DNA of 64,000 nucleotides from Acinetobacter sp. NIPH 298 (GTDB taxonomy: Bacteria > Pseudomonadota > Gammaproteobacteria > Pseudomonadales > Moraxellaceae), in the NCBI RefSeq assembly GCF_000369505.1, contig NZ_KB850055.1, forward strand, positions 1,453,511 to 1,517,510, in the 5' to 3' direction. The notes under the pieces are model-generated. The model made no database searches. It was given only the letters and a program-made list of their open reading frames with translations, and was not told the origin of the DNA. Positions 26,645-36,154 of this stretch are shown here, in pieces (the stretch's first letter is position 1; each line of letters opens with the position of its first letter). A program made the position numbers and the translations under genes.

Positions 26645-27056
26645 ACCAACAAGCATGGATGCCATGCGGATTGATAAATGGCTTTGGGCTGCACGTTTCT
26701 TTAAAACTCGCTCAATCGCTAAAGCTGCCATAGAAGGCGGAAAAGTACATCACAACAATGAGCGCGTCAAAGTATCAAGAGATGTGCGTGTTGGGATGCA
26801 ACTCACCATTCAACAAGGTTTTGAGAAAAAAACGGTACTGGTAAAAGCCCTTTCAGCTGTACGCGGTGGCGCGCCAATGGCACAGCAACTTTATGAAGAA
26901 ACCACTGAAAGTATCGAAAAACGAGAGTTGCAAGCCTCACAGCGAAAATTGCATAATCTAGCCCGACCAGATCATCGACCGAGTAAAAAAGATCGTCGAG
27001 ATATCAATCGTTTTAAACAGGAAAATACGCAATCATGGACATTCCCTGACGAGTAA
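26628..27056 (+). CDS. hslR: Hsp15, ribosome-associated S4-domain heat-shock protein
   Basis: A 142-residue RNA-binding protein that rescues stalled 50S subunits carrying nascent peptidyl-tRNA. The S4 domain is at residues 12-60: MRIDKWLWAARFFKTRSIAKAAIEGGKV. A lysine/arginine-rich tail (RPDHRPSKKDRRDINRFK) follows, as in E. coli Hsp15. It starts inside the end of yrfG, so translation is coupled. The start MPKQHEPTSM may instead be the later methionine at residue 10. Confidence 0.92.
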   Translation: MPKQHEPTSMDAMRIDKWLWAARFFKTRSIAKAAIEGGKVHHNNERVKVSRDVRVGMQLTIQQGFEKKTVLVKALSAVRGGAPMAQQLYEETTESIEKRELQASQRKLHNLARPDHRPSKKDRRDINRFKQENTQSWTFPDE

Positions 27057-27083
27057 AATTTCCGAATTATAGGTGCGTCATCT

Positions 27084-27100
27084 TGTGTCGCAAAGACACA
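27084..27100. promoter_or_regulatory. Hairpin/palindrome in the recA upstream region
   Basis: TGTGTC-GCAAA-GACACA, a perfect 6-base inverted repeat, lies about 120 bases upstream of recA. Acinetobacter lacks a classic LexA, and no LexA box (CTGT-N8-ACAG) is visible. This dyad may be part of the genus-specific damage control of recA, or the tail terminator of hslR; the evidence is only symmetry and position. Confidence 0.4.
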
Positions 27101-27216
27101 GATACGATGTAGAATAAACCACTAGAATCTGCCACTATACTCAAGTCCCAACAAGTTGAGATTCAATACATCCACTTGGGTTAGTCGTTAAGAAGATAAA
27201 GTTTTGAGGTTTTGAG

Positions 27217-28260
27217 ATGGATGATAATAAAAGCAAAGCGCTACAAGCTGCATTGAGCCAAATTGAGAAACAGTTTGGCAAAAATACAGTCATGCGCTTA
27301 GGCGATAATACGGTACTAGCAGTTGAAGCTGTTTCTACAGGTTCTCTAACGCTAGATATCGCATTAGGGATTGGCGGATTACCTAAAGGTCGTATCATCG
27401 AAATTTACGGTCCAGAATCATCAGGTAAAACCACCATGACATTGCAAGCCATTGCACAATGTCAAAAAACTGGCGGTACATGTGCATTTATTGATGCTGA
27501 GCATGCTCTAGATCCTGAATATGCACGTAAACTCGGTGTAGATATTGATAACCTACTGGTTTCTCAACCAGACAATGGCGAACAAGCCTTAGAAATCGCA
27601 GATATGCTCGTTCGCTCGGGTGCGATTGATATGATCGTTGTCGACTCAGTAGCTGCCCTCACCCCGAAAGCCGAAATTGAAGGTGAAATGGGCGACTCCC
27701 ACATGGGCTTACAAGCGCGTTTGATGAGTCAGGCTTTGCGTAAAATCACAGGTAATGCAAAACGCTCGAACTGCATGGTGATCTTCATTAACCAAATTCG
27801 TATGAAGATCGGTGTAATGTTTGGTAGCCCTGAAACCACAACAGGTGGTAATGCGCTTAAATTCTATGCGTCTATTCGCTTAGACATTCGTCGTATCGGT
27901 GCAGTCAAAGAAGGCGATGAAATTACGGGTAATGAAACAAGAGTTAAAGTTGTTAAAAACAAAATGGCGCCGCCTTTTAGAGAAGCTGTTTTCCAGATCA
28001 TGTATGGCAAAGGCACCAACCAATTGGGTGAACTCGTTGATCTAGCGGTTCAACAAGAAATTGTCCAAAAAGCAGGTGCATGGTATTCATACAAGGGCAA
28101 CAAGATCGGTCAAGGTAAAAACAACGTGATTCGTCATTTTGAAGAGAATCCGCTTATCGCTCAAGAGATCGAAAAGCTTATTCGTGAACTGCTTTTAACC
28201 AAAAATAAAGAAACAGTGCAAACTGAAGATGAAAAAGAACCGGATTTGTTAGAAAGCTAA
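27217..28260 (+). CDS. recA: Recombinase RecA
   Basis: The strand-exchange ATPase of homologous recombination and the trigger of DNA-damage responses. The 347-residue protein has the N-terminal polymerisation segment [22 protein letters not shown], Walker [31 protein letters not shown], the L2-loop region [28 protein letters not shown], and an acidic C-terminal tail ([11 protein letters not shown]). recX follows after a strong terminator, the standard recA-recX arrangement in which RecX is made from partial read-through. Confidence 0.99.
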   Translation: MDDNKSKALQAALSQIEKQFGKNTVMRLGDNTVLAVEAVSTGSLTLDIALGIGGLPKGRIIEIYGPESSGKTTMTLQAIAQCQKTGGTCAFIDAEHALDPEYARKLGVDIDNLLVSQPDNGEQALEIADMLVRSGAIDMIVVDSVAALTPKAEIEGEMGDSHMGLQARLMSQALRKITGNAKRSNCMVIFINQIRMKIGVMFGSPETTTGGNALKFYASIRLDIRRIGAVKEGDEITGNETRVKVVKNKMAPPFREAVFQIMYGKGTNQLGELVDLAVQQEIVQKAGAWYSYKGNKIGQGKNNVIRHFEENPLIAQEIEKLIRELLLTKNKETVQTEDEKEPDLLES

Positions 28261-28263
28261 GCC

Positions 28264-28286
28264 AAAACGCCCTTCGGGGCGTTTTT
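28264..28286 (+). terminator. recA-recX intergenic terminator
   Basis: AAAACGCCC-TTCG-GGGCGTTTT with a stable TTCG tetraloop and a following T run begins three bases after the recA stop and ends 15 bases before recX, so it can set the RecA:RecX ratio by attenuation. Confidence 0.92.
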
Positions 28287-28301
28287 ATTTCAGAGGAAAG
28301 A

Positions 28302-28784
28302 ATGTTTAACACCCATAAGTCAGAGAAGCCTAAAACACTCACAGGACAAAGACTCCGCTCCTATGCTTTTGCTCTATTGACTCGCCGTGATTATTCACAA
28401 GCTGAGCTGATTGAGCGACTCAACCGATATGCAACCAACCCAGAAGAAGTGAATGATTTAGTTGCAGAATTAGCGCAACAGAACTATCAGAGTGATCAAC
28501 GTGTAGCCGAACTCACACTTGCAAGTCAAATTCGAAAAGGAAAAGGTTTACAGCGCATTAAACAGGCGCTAAAGAGCAAACAACTCGATGCTGAACTGAT
28601 TACAGATGAATTAAATGAAGTTAACTGGCTTGAGCAAGCGTATCAACTAAAGATCAAAAAATTTGGACAAGAAATTACCAAGGATCCAAAAATCAAGGCA
28701 AAGCAGATTCGTTTTTTACAGTATCGAGGTTTTGATATGGATGTGATTCTAAAAGCGATTGCTCGAACGAGCGATGAAGAATAA
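28302..28784 (+). CDS. recX: RecX, RecA modulator
   Basis: A 160-residue helical protein that binds along RecA filaments and limits their activity. It has the three-helix-bundle repeats of the family: SYAFALLTRRDYSQAELIERL, the central QNYQSDQRVAELTLASQIRKGKGLQRIKQALKSK, and the final FLQYRGFDMDVILKAI. It lies 41 bases after recA across a terminator, and converges on the SRP RNA gene. Confidence 0.92.
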   Translation: MFNTHKSEKPKTLTGQRLRSYAFALLTRRDYSQAELIERLNRYATNPEEVNDLVAELAQQNYQSDQRVAELTLASQIRKGKGLQRIKQALKSKQLDAELITDELNEVNWLEQAYQLKIKKFGQEITKDPKIKAKQIRFLQYRGFDMDVILKAIARTSDEE

Positions 28785-28798
28785 GTAGAAATAAAAAA

Positions 28799-28915
<117 letters not shown>

Positions 28916-28916
28916 T

Positions 28917-29228
28917 GCAAGACAAAGTATAGAGATTTTTATGTCAGTTGCAAGACTTGTCTCTGTTTTTCAGTGAGTTTTTAGCTCAACCGTCTAATTC
29001 CTCATCAATTACCATCGTGTTAACCATCCATTTTCAAAAGATGTATAAACATTGAACAACAATAAGCCGATTCCTAGCAAAAGTGATTGAAGATTGTAAA
29101 TGCTTATTGCATTTAAACGAGTTGCTGTTTTAATGACTTAATCAGAACCTATATTCGCTGTGTTACATGTAAAGAATGAAGACTTGTTCGCTCACAGCTT
29201 TATTTTTCAACTTAATGGATAAATTTTC
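28917..29228. other. Intergenic region between ffs and cpoB
   Basis: About 310 bases with no supportable gene. It should contain the divergent promoters of the SRP RNA (near 28920-28970) and of cpoB. No strong palindrome or repeat is visible. Confidence 0.6.
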
Positions 29229-30035
29229 ATGCTAAAGAAGCATTCTGTACTTTTTGTTGCCTTACTCAGCAGTGCACATTTATATGCCAATGTCCCAATT
29301 GAATCTCGAGCATTAAGCCAACAGTCTGCCAATACTGGCAATACCGCAAACGTAGGTTCAAACTTAAACTGGGATCTCATCCAGAAGAATCAAAGACTCG
29401 AAGAAGAAGTTCGTAAGTTACGCGGTCAACTCGAAGAGCATGACAATGCCATTGAGCAACTCAAAAAAGAACTCACAAATCGCTATACTGATTTAGATCA
29501 ACGTTTAGAATTACTATCTCAGAAGATTGATCCTCCAGAAGAACATGCAGACGAAGCGATAGATGCTTCACAACCCGTTTCAAATACCGTTACTGCAAGC
29601 ACACCAGTTGAAGCACAGCCTCAACCAAGTACAGCAGCAGCCAATATCAATGCAAACAATCAACTAGAGTTAGAAAAAGCTGCGTATACGGTGGCATTAG
29701 ATGCATACAAACAAGGTGGCGCGAAACAAGCCATTCAGCCGATGCAAAATTTCATTAAAAACCATCCCAACGGAATTTATATTGGGAATGCATATTTTTG
29801 GCTGGCAGAGTTTTATCTCGCGATTACTCCAGCCAACTATACTGCTGCCAAACAAAACTATAATACCGTCGTAGATAAATATCCAAATTCTGCGAGAGCC
29901 TCACGCGCCCTATATCAACTGTATAGCATCGCAACTGAAGTAGATAAGAATACAGCGCAAGCAAATCAATATAAAACCAAATTGTTGGCTCAATACCCGC
30001 AATCAGAAGAAGCTAAATTTATCCAAAAGAAATAA
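29229..30035 (+). CDS. cpoB: CpoB (YbgF), periplasmic TPR protein of the Tol-Pal/PBP1B system
   Basis: Coordinates outer-membrane constriction with peptidoglycan synthesis at division. The 268-residue protein has a Sec signal peptide ending near ALLSSAHLYA|N, an N-terminal trimerising coiled coil (about residues 52-98: NQRLEEEVRKLRGQLEEHDN and following), an Ala/Pro/Thr-rich linker, and a C-terminal TPR domain (AYTVALDAYKQGGAKQAIQ to the end). No tol or pal genes are next to it in this window, so the gene stands apart from the operon in which it is usually found. A strong terminator follows. Confidence 0.88.
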   Translation: MLKKHSVLFVALLSSAHLYANVPIESRALSQQSANTGNTANVGSNLNWDLIQKNQRLEEEVRKLRGQLEEHDNAIEQLKKELTNRYTDLDQRLELLSQKIDPPEEHADEAIDASQPVSNTVTASTPVEAQPQPSTAAANINANNQLELEKAAYTVALDAYKQGGAKQAIQPMQNFIKNHPNGIYIGNAYFWLAEFYLAITPANYTAAKQNYNTVVDKYPNSARASRALYQLYSIATEVDKNTAQANQYKTKLLAQYPQSEEAKFIQKK

Positions 30036-30050
30036 TTTTCATCACTGCAT

Positions 30051-30083
30051 AAAAAAAGCCAGTTTTCTCAAACTGGCTTTTTT
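30051..30083. terminator. Bidirectional terminator between cpoB and ppiD
   Basis: AAAAAAAGCCAGTTT-TCTC-AAACTGGCTTTTTT, a perfect stem between two convergent genes. Confidence 0.95.
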
Positions 30084-30096
30084 ACTTCAATCAAAC

Positions 30097-31968
30097 TTAT
30101 TTGATTTCTGCTTGCGATTTTAAATATTCAGTATAGTCATCCAGAATTTGTTGTCCGCGGAACTGCTGATAAAGCTTTCTCAACTCTTTCAACTCTTCTG
30201 CTGGCAAACCACTTGCTATACTGCTATCAACTTTTGAAACCGCAACAATCACTAGCTCGTTTGGTAGCTTCGTCGCTGTTGCAGACCACATTCCGTCTTT
30301 GCTTGGTGCTGCAAGACTAAATGCAGCTCGCTCAATCGCACGTTTCAAGCCTTGAGAGCGCGCAAATGTACCTGCATTTTCAAAAGTCACTTGTGATTTT
30401 GCAATCACTTTGGCAGCTGGTTGAGTCTTAAAGTCAGCTAAGGTTGTCGCAACTTTTGCTTGGGCTGCTTTATAAGCCTTCTCTTCAATAACTTTCGCCT
30501 TCACCTCTGCTGTGACCTGTGTCAAAGGTTTCGTACCTGCTGGATGATAATCACGAACTTTAATCCAAATGGTATCTCCATTCGCCAATTGGATACTAGA
30601 TGATGCATTTCGATCACCATTTTTCACATCATCACTAAACAGTTTTGCTTTAACACTTAAATCACTTAACACTGGATCTTGTGTTGCTAAAGTCACTGTT
30701 TTAGCAGATTGAATACGCGCACCTTTAACCTCTTGCGCAACCACATCTAAAGAGTCACCACCTACAACCATTTCATTTAAGTTATTGACTGTGTCACTAA
30801 ACAAGTTAGCGACCTTAGTTTTTTCAACTTCTGCGGTTAAACGTGCTTTTTCAGATTCAAACGATGGAATATTTGCTTCTGGTGCATTTGTCTCAATAAT
30901 ATGGTAACCATACTGCGTTTTTACAGGTTTAGAAATTTGTCCATTTTTCAAGCTATTTACAGCACTGTCAAAATCAGCTGAGAAAGCACCAGGTGCATAA
31001 GCTTCAACCAAACCGCCTTGCCCTTTAGAGCTAGGGTCATCAGAGAATTGTGCCGCTGCTTGCGCAAATGTCATCCCTGCTTGGATTTTGGCATAAACGT
31101 CATTTGCAAGCTTTTGAGCAGCAGCATCACCGCGCTCATCAGCAGTAATCAAGATATGTTTAACTTCACGCTTTACATCTTTTTGTTGTTTTTCCACAAA
31201 TGCTGCATAAGCTTGTTTTAAATCTGCCTCTGTTACTGCTAGATTTGCTTGAGGAAGCAACGCTGGACTTAGGACCACATAATCCACATCAACACTTGCA
31301 ACTTGCTTAAATTCATTTTTATGCTTGTTGTAGTAATCAGTGATTTCTTGATTTGTCGCTGTTACCCCTTTCTTGTAGTCATCTAATTTGATACTTGCTA
31401 AATGCAATGTGCGCTGTTCTGTTTGCAGATTTGCTAATTGCTGCAAATCAGACTGACTGACCAATGCATACTCCATCAGCGTTGATGAAACCATCTTCAA
31501 AGCATGATCTTGGCGCAGACTCGCGATCAAGCCCTGATTGGTCATGCCAGCAGAGCGTAAATAGTTTTCGTATAATTGTTGAGAAAATTTTCCATTTTCC
31601 TGAAAACCAGGCTGTTGAGCCAACATTTGCTCAAGCTGCACATCACTTAAAGAGATACCTAATTTATCTGCTTGTTGCGACAACAAACTACGTGCAACAA
31701 GTGCATCTAATGCTTTTTCCTGAATAACAGGAAGATTTAACAGTGACTCATCGCCCTGAACCAAAGATAAATATTGATCTTTATAATTTTTGATCGCACT
31801 TTCTAATTCTTTCTTAGAAATATCCTGACCATTTACCGATTTGGCAACATCTACTCTATTGCCGCCACTAAAATATCCTTCAATACCTACAAGTGCTAAA
31901 GGGGTCAAAAACAAAACTAATAGGACTTTGCCAAGCCAACCCTTAATGACTGTACGAAATGATTCCAT
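30097..31968 (-). CDS. ppiD: Periplasmic folding chaperone PpiD (SurA-N and parvulin domains)
   Basis: An inner-membrane-anchored chaperone at the exit of the Sec translocon. The 623-residue protein has a short cytoplasmic N-terminus, one membrane anchor (VLLVLFLTPLALVGIEGYF, residues about 14-33), a SurA-like chaperone part, one parvulin domain at about 265-360 (REVKHILITADER ... FAQAAAQFSDDPSSKGQGG ... YGYHIIE) and a C-terminal helical part. It is downstream of hupB on the same strand, the conserved hupB-ppiD order. Confidence 0.94.
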   Translation of the reverse strand: MESFRTVIKGWLGKVLLVLFLTPLALVGIEGYFSGGNRVDVAKSVNGQDISKKELESAIKNYKDQYLSLVQGDESLLNLPVIQEKALDALVARSLLSQQADKLGISLSDVQLEQMLAQQPGFQENGKFSQQLYENYLRSAGMTNQGLIASLRQDHALKMVSSTLMEYALVSQSDLQQLANLQTEQRTLHLASIKLDDYKKGVTATNQEITDYYNKHKNEFKQVASVDVDYVVLSPALLPQANLAVTEADLKQAYAAFVEKQQKDVKREVKHILITADERGDAAAQKLANDVYAKIQAGMTFAQAAAQFSDDPSSKGQGGLVEAYAPGAFSADFDSAVNSLKNGQISKPVKTQYGYHIIETNAPEANIPSFESEKARLTAEVEKTKVANLFSDTVNNLNEMVVGGDSLDVVAQEVKGARIQSAKTVTLATQDPVLSDLSVKAKLFSDDVKNGDRNASSSIQLANGDTIWIKVRDYHPAGTKPLTQVTAEVKAKVIEEKAYKAAQAKVATTLADFKTQPAAKVIAKSQVTFENAGTFARSQGLKRAIERAAFSLAAPSKDGMWSATATKLPNELVIVAVSKVDSSIASGLPAEELKELRKLYQQFRGQQILDDYTEYLKSQAEIK

Positions 31969-32065
31969 AAGTATTCCAATATTTTATTTCGGGGCAATTT
32001 TAACTGAAAAACCAAAGTGAATGAATGCCGAATGAGGATCAAATTAATTTTTTCATTCGATAAAT

Positions 32066-32092
32066 AAAAAACGCACCCAAAATGGTGCGTTT
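32066..32092 (-). terminator. hupB terminator
   Basis: On the minus strand ACGCACC/GGTGCGT with a 6-base loop, followed by TTTTTTA, just past the hupB stop. It would reduce read-through into ppiD. Confidence 0.85.
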
Positions 32093-32107
32093 ATTGATTT
32101 AGAAAGA

Positions 32108-32380
32108 TTACGCAACCGAATCTTTTAAACCCTTACCAGCTTTGAAGCTAGGTACTTTGCTTGCTTTGATTTGAAGCTCTTCACCAGTTTTAGGATTACG
32201 ACCAGTACGTGCAGCTCGTTCTTTTACGCTAAAAGTACCGAAACCAACTAAAGTAACCGTATCACCTTTTTTAAGTGCTTCAGTGATTGATGCGATTGTC
32301 GCGTCAAGTGCCTTACCAGCATCCGACTTAGACACTCCCCCTTTTTCAGCGATCGCATCAATTAATTCTGATTTATTCAT
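32108..32380 (-). CDS. hupB: DNA-binding protein HU-beta
   Basis: A 90-residue nucleoid protein that bends DNA as a dimer. The sequence [26 protein letters not shown] at the N-terminus, [24 protein letters not shown] with the DNA-contacting arm (RNPKTG), and the C-terminal [13 protein letters not shown] are diagnostic. ppiD follows on the same strand. Confidence 0.98.
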   Translation of the reverse strand: MNKSELIDAIAEKGGVSKSDAGKALDATIASITEALKKGDTVTLVGFGTFSVKERAARTGRNPKTGEELQIKASKVPSFKAGKGLKDSVA

Positions 32381-32548
32381 GATAAAAAATATCCTCTTAA
32401 TATCGTTTGTTAAGATCCAAGGCTATAGTTTAAAAGGCCATGCAGCCTTTATAGCAATGCTTTAGGGGAGAACGCAATACTAGAAAGACCTTTTAATTAA
32501 AATAAATACCGAAATACGACATAAACGGACGAGTTGCTCGCAATTTTT

Positions 32549-33004
32549 TTACTTTTTATTCAATTTAGCCTTAAGTTGATCATTTTCTTCGATTAAAGCA
32601 TCGACTTTAATATGTAGTTGCACCAATAACTGTTCAATATGCTGAAGATCCTTCGGCGTCACCAATCCAATTCGATTTAAAGAGTGATTCACCCCACTAT
32701 CTAAAATCTTTTCAACCTTATCTTTGGTATCCGTGACAGATTCTTTTGCTTTCTCTGTAACCTTACCAACAGTATTGTCAGCAAAATCTACTGTCTTTGA
32801 CTCCAACTCTTCGCCAACTTTAACCAATGAGTCGAATAATTTATTTCCTTCTTCCTCAGCGCGAGAAAAAGCCCCTAAACCTGCTAGCCAAATTTGTTGT
32901 GTGTATTTTTTAAAATCGAGTGCCGATTTCTTGGAACTCTTTGATTTTAGCTTAGTTCCTGCCTCTGTTTCTTCACTCACATTTTCTCTACTTGCCTTAT
33001 CCAT
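32549..33004 (-). CDS. Phasin family protein (PhaI/PhaF type)
   Basis: A 151-residue protein of the polyhydroxyalkanoate granule-associated (phasin) family. Diagnostic is QIWLAGLGAFSRAEEEGNKLFDSLVKVGEELE near residues 38-70, followed by a long amphipathic helix. The N-terminus is Lys/Ser-rich (TKLKSKSSKKS), and the C-terminus ends in a coiled-coil (VDALIEENDQLKAKLNKK). No phaC synthase is visible in this window, so the granule role is inferred from family only. Confidence 0.85.
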   Translation of the reverse strand: MDKASRENVSEETEAGTKLKSKSSKKSALDFKKYTQQIWLAGLGAFSRAEEEGNKLFDSLVKVGEELESKTVDFADNTVGKVTEKAKESVTDTKDKVEKILDSGVNHSLNRIGLVTPKDLQHIEQLLVQLHIKVDALIEENDQLKAKLNKK

Positions 33005-33210
33005 GAACCATTACTCCTAAGCACTTTACAAACAACATGTCGTATTTAACCATAAAAATGTTTTTATAATATCAAAATTAGGACTTGATCGTTTTAAAAA
33101 ACTGTTCTACAAAGCAATATAGTCGTGTAAATTGTTTTTAACAGTTGAGTAAGGATACTCAAGTTTACAGGCTTTGTTTTTTGGACTAACTGGTAAGGAA
33201 AAAGAGACTT

Positions 33211-33858
33211 ATGCGTGATACGCAACAAAGACATAAACACCCACATTTGTTGCTAAACATTGTCATCATTGTTTTAGAAACTTTTTTCTCTTTCATCCTC
33301 ACACATGATGCTGCACTACGCTTGCAAGCAAAAAAGTTAATTGATCAAAAGATTACGATTCGTATTAACAGCTACATTCCTTTCTTTGACTTTTATATCC
33401 AATTCACAGAAAAAGGTCTGTTGTTTGATATGAAAGCACTCGATCGAAAAGTAGATTTAGAAATTAATAGCACACTTATCGATCTGATTAAAATCTTTGT
33501 GTTTAACAATCAACATAGTATTAACAATATGCGTATTTTAGGCGATACAACGCTCGCTGAACAATTTACTGATTTAGTTCCTCATCTCACTTTATCGAGC
33601 ATATTGGTTAACTGGAAACAATGGTTGAACACCTTTGGTGATGATGCAGATACAATTGCGTCACAGCATCGTATTGCCCCATTACTCGACAAAATTGATC
33701 AACAACGTTCCGAAATCAACACATTACTTGTAGAGGTAAAGCAACATCAAAATCGTATTCTCCGTCTACAAAAACGGCAGCGTTTGATCAATATCGGCTT
33801 CGCTGTATTGAGCTTTATTTTTATTGCTTTTTTTGTTTATAATGCGTGGATACAATAA
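33211..33858 (+). CDS. SCP2/UbiJ-like protein with C-terminal membrane anchor
   Basis: A 215-residue protein. The N-terminal part (LETFFSFILTHDAALRLQAK to MRILGDTTLAEQFTDL) resembles the lipid-binding SCP2-like domain of UbiJ, a ubiquinone-biosynthesis accessory protein. A coiled coil follows (IDQQRSEINTLLVEVKQHQNR), and the end is a single membrane helix (IGFAVLSFIFIAFFVYNAW), which UbiJ does not have. It may be a membrane-tethered lipid carrier. The family match is by eye and moderate. It lies between the divergent phasin gene and the isc operon. Confidence 0.55.
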   Translation: MRDTQQRHKHPHLLLNIVIIVLETFFSFILTHDAALRLQAKKLIDQKITIRINSYIPFFDFYIQFTEKGLLFDMKALDRKVDLEINSTLIDLIKIFVFNNQHSINNMRILGDTTLAEQFTDLVPHLTLSSILVNWKQWLNTFGDDADTIASQHRIAPLLDKIDQQRSEINTLLVEVKQHQNRILRLQKRQRLINIGFAVLSFIFIAFFVYNAWIQ

Positions 33859-33898
33859 ATCCAAGTTAATTTACTTTTCACCTGCACAATGGCAATTA

Positions 33899-33949
33899 AA
33901 AAACTTGACTATTTTAGTCGGAATTCATAAAATTTAGACATCTAGTCTA
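33899..33949 (+). promoter_or_regulatory. iscR promoter with type-1 IscR operator
   Basis: A strong promoter TTGACT (33905-33910), 17-base spacer, TAAAAT (33928-33933) overlaps the sequence CTTGACTATTTTAGTCGG, which fits the E. coli type-1 IscR core YGACTR-WWW-YAGTCR at nearly every position. IscR carrying an Fe-S cluster would cover the -35 box and repress. A second dyad TAGAC-N5-GTCTA (33935-33949) lies at the start point. Confidence 0.82.
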
Positions 33950-33966
33950 ACCATGTGTATCGAATC

Positions 33967-34440
33967 ATGCGCCTTACTACTCGCGGTCGTTACGCAGTGA
34001 CTGCTCTACTTGATTTAGCTTTGCAGCCAACTGAACAAACGATCACGCTTGCTGAAATAGCAAATCGTCAATCCATCTCAGTCGCTTATCTAGAACAGTT
34101 ATTCGCAAAACTCAAACGACACGGCTTAGTTTCAAGCGTTCGTGGTGCAAATGGCGGATATCACCTTGCCCGAAAAGCAAGTGAAATCACAGTACTAGCA
34201 ATTATTGAAGCTGTAAATGAAACTGTCGATGCGACACGTTGCGACCATAAAGGTAACTGCCAAAATGGTGCAATGTGTTTAACGCATGACTTATGGCAAG
34301 AACTCTCCCACCATATTGCCGATTATCTTGCAAAAATCTCTCTTGCCGATCTAATCGCTCGTGACAACGTGCAAACCGTTGCAGTCCGCCAAAATTCAGT
34401 AAGTTTAGATTCAGCCCTTCTATCGGTTACAGGTATTTGA
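33967..34440 (+). CDS. iscR: Fe-S cluster assembly regulator IscR
   Basis: An Rrf2-family repressor that binds a [2Fe-2S] cluster and senses cellular Fe-S status. The start [19 protein letters not shown] is the canonical IscR N-terminus; the frame also opens at a GTG (33955). The winged helix ([20 protein letters not shown], then [13 protein letters not shown]) is followed by the cluster ligands in [21 protein letters not shown]: three cysteines spaced C-x5-C-x5-C plus the histidine. It is the first gene of a full isc operon, one base ahead of iscS, and its promoter carries its own operator. Confidence 0.96.
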   Translation: MRLTTRGRYAVTALLDLALQPTEQTITLAEIANRQSISVAYLEQLFAKLKRHGLVSSVRGANGGYHLARKASEITVLAIIEAVNETVDATRCDHKGNCQNGAMCLTHDLWQELSHHIADYLAKISLADLIARDNVQTVAVRQNSVSLDSALLSVTGI

Positions 34441-34441
34441 C

Positions 34442-35659
34442 ATGAAACGTCCAATTTATCTTGATTACGCAGCAACCACTCCCGTACTTCCTGAAGTTGC
34501 GGAACGTATGATGGAATGCTTAACCTTCGAAGGGTCTTTCGGTAACCCTGCTTCACGTTCGCATGCCTATGGTTGGCAAGCTGAAGAAAAAGCTGAATAT
34601 GCACGTGAGCAAGTTGCAAATCTAATCAAAGCAGATCCACGCGAAATCGTTTGGACTTCAGGTGCAACCGAGTCAGATAACTTGGCTCTAAAAGGGATTG
34701 CTCAATTTTACGGCTCAAGAGGCAAACACATCATCACAAGTAAAATCGAACACAAAGCAGTGTTAGATCCTTGTCGTGAACTTGAAGAGCAAGGCTTTGA
34801 AATCACCTATTTAGAACCAGAACCACGTACGGGTTTAATTACCCCTGAAATGGTTCAGGCTGCATTGCGTCCAGATACGATTCTTGTTTCATTAATGATG
34901 GTCAATAACGAAATTGGTACAGTAACGGACGTTGCTGCGATCGGTGAATTGACACGTGCCAACAAAACCTTTTTCCATGTTGATGCCGCTCAAGCAGCGG
35001 GTAAAGTTGAAATTGATCTTTCAACCATGAAAATCGATTTGATGAGTTTCTCAGCACACAAAATTTATGGTCCTAAAGGTATTGGCGCACTCTTCGTTCG
35101 CCGTAGTCCACGTGTTCGCCTTAAAGCACAAGTGCACGGTGGCGGTCATGAGCGCGGTATGCGTTCGGGCACTCTAGCGACACATCAAATTGTGGGTATG
35201 GGTGAAGCTTTTGAAATTGCGGGCAAAAACCTGCAAGCAGAACAAACGCGTATTCGTCAGCTACGTGACAAGTTATGGAATGGCTTACAAGACCTTGAAC
35301 AAGTGTTTTTAAACGGCCACCAGACTCAAAGCGTTGCAAATTATTTAAATGTCAGCTTCAACTTTGTTGAAGGTGAATCCCTAATGATGGCACTAAAAGA
35401 TGCAGCGGTTTCAAGTGGTTCTGCTTGTACCTCTGCAACACTAGAACCATCATACGTTTTACGTGCTTTAGGTTTATCTGATGAGTTAGCACATAGTTCT
35501 ATCCGTTTTAGTTTTGGTAAGTACACAACTGAAGCAGATATCGACCACGTGTTAACAATTACCAAAGCTGCTGTTGAGAAATTGCGTGAACTTTCTCCGC
35601 TTTGGGATATGTATAAAGAAGGTATTGACCTTTCAACAGTTGAGTGGGCTGAACACTAA
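34442..35659 (+). CDS. iscS: Cysteine desulfurase IscS
   Basis: A pyridoxal-phosphate enzyme that takes sulfur from cysteine and passes it as persulfide to IscU and to tRNA-thiolation proteins. The 405-residue protein has the N-terminal [12 protein letters not shown], the PLP lysine in [14 protein letters not shown] and the persulfide cysteine in [17 protein letters not shown]. It starts one base after the iscR stop and precedes iscU by 79 bases. Confidence 0.98.
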   Translation: MKRPIYLDYAATTPVLPEVAERMMECLTFEGSFGNPASRSHAYGWQAEEKAEYAREQVANLIKADPREIVWTSGATESDNLALKGIAQFYGSRGKHIITSKIEHKAVLDPCRELEEQGFEITYLEPEPRTGLITPEMVQAALRPDTILVSLMMVNNEIGTVTDVAAIGELTRANKTFFHVDAAQAAGKVEIDLSTMKIDLMSFSAHKIYGPKGIGALFVRRSPRVRLKAQVHGGGHERGMRSGTLATHQIVGMGEAFEIAGKNLQAEQTRIRQLRDKLWNGLQDLEQVFLNGHQTQSVANYLNVSFNFVEGESLMMALKDAAVSSGSACTSATLEPSYVLRALGLSDELAHSSIRFSFGKYTTEADIDHVLTITKAAVEKLRELSPLWDMYKEGIDLSTVEWAEH

Positions 35660-35738
35660 TTCATTGAACTCTTCATTGAAAATAGCGTTTTAACCCTCAT
35701 ATTAATATTAGGCTGACCCCGAGATTTGGAGAAGCGAC

Positions 35739-36125
35739 ATGGCTTATAGTGAAAAGGTAATTGATCATTACGAAAATCCTCGTAATGTTGGTGTTTTAGA
35801 TAAAAATGCTGAAAATGTAGGTACAGGTATGGTTGGTGCACCAGCGTGCGGCGATGTCATGCGTCTACAAATTCAAGTCGATGACAATGGTGTTATTGAA
35901 GAAGCACGCTTTAAGACTTATGGCTGTGGTTCTGCAATTGCATCAAGCTCCCTTGTAACCGAATGGTTAAAAGGTAAGACGCTAGATCAAGCTCAAGCAA
36001 TCAAAAATATTGATATTGCTACTGAGTTAGCACTTCCTCCAGTAAAAGTACACTGTTCTGTATTGGCTGAAGATGCGATTAAAGCTGCGATTGAAGATTA
36101 TCGCGGCAAAAAAGTTAAAGCTTAA
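35739..36125 (+). CDS. iscU: Fe-S scaffold protein IscU
   Basis: The scaffold on which [2Fe-2S] clusters are first built before HscA/HscB hand them on. The 128-residue protein has the three cluster cysteines in PACGD (with the conserved aspartate), [12 protein letters not shown] and [12 protein letters not shown], and the HscA recognition motif LPPVK. It is the third gene of the isc operon. Confidence 0.98.
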   Translation: MAYSEKVIDHYENPRNVGVLDKNAENVGTGMVGAPACGDVMRLQIQVDDNGVIEEARFKTYGCGSAIASSSLVTEWLKGKTLDQAQAIKNIDIATELALPPVKVHCSVLAEDAIKAAIEDYRGKKVKA

Positions 36126-36154
36126 TTGATGACCGATCAAACATTGGAGTTTTC

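Noticed and set aside
27057..27216. A LexA-controlled recA promoter
   Set aside because: No CTGT-N8-ACAG site is present; the only dyad has a different sequence and spacing.
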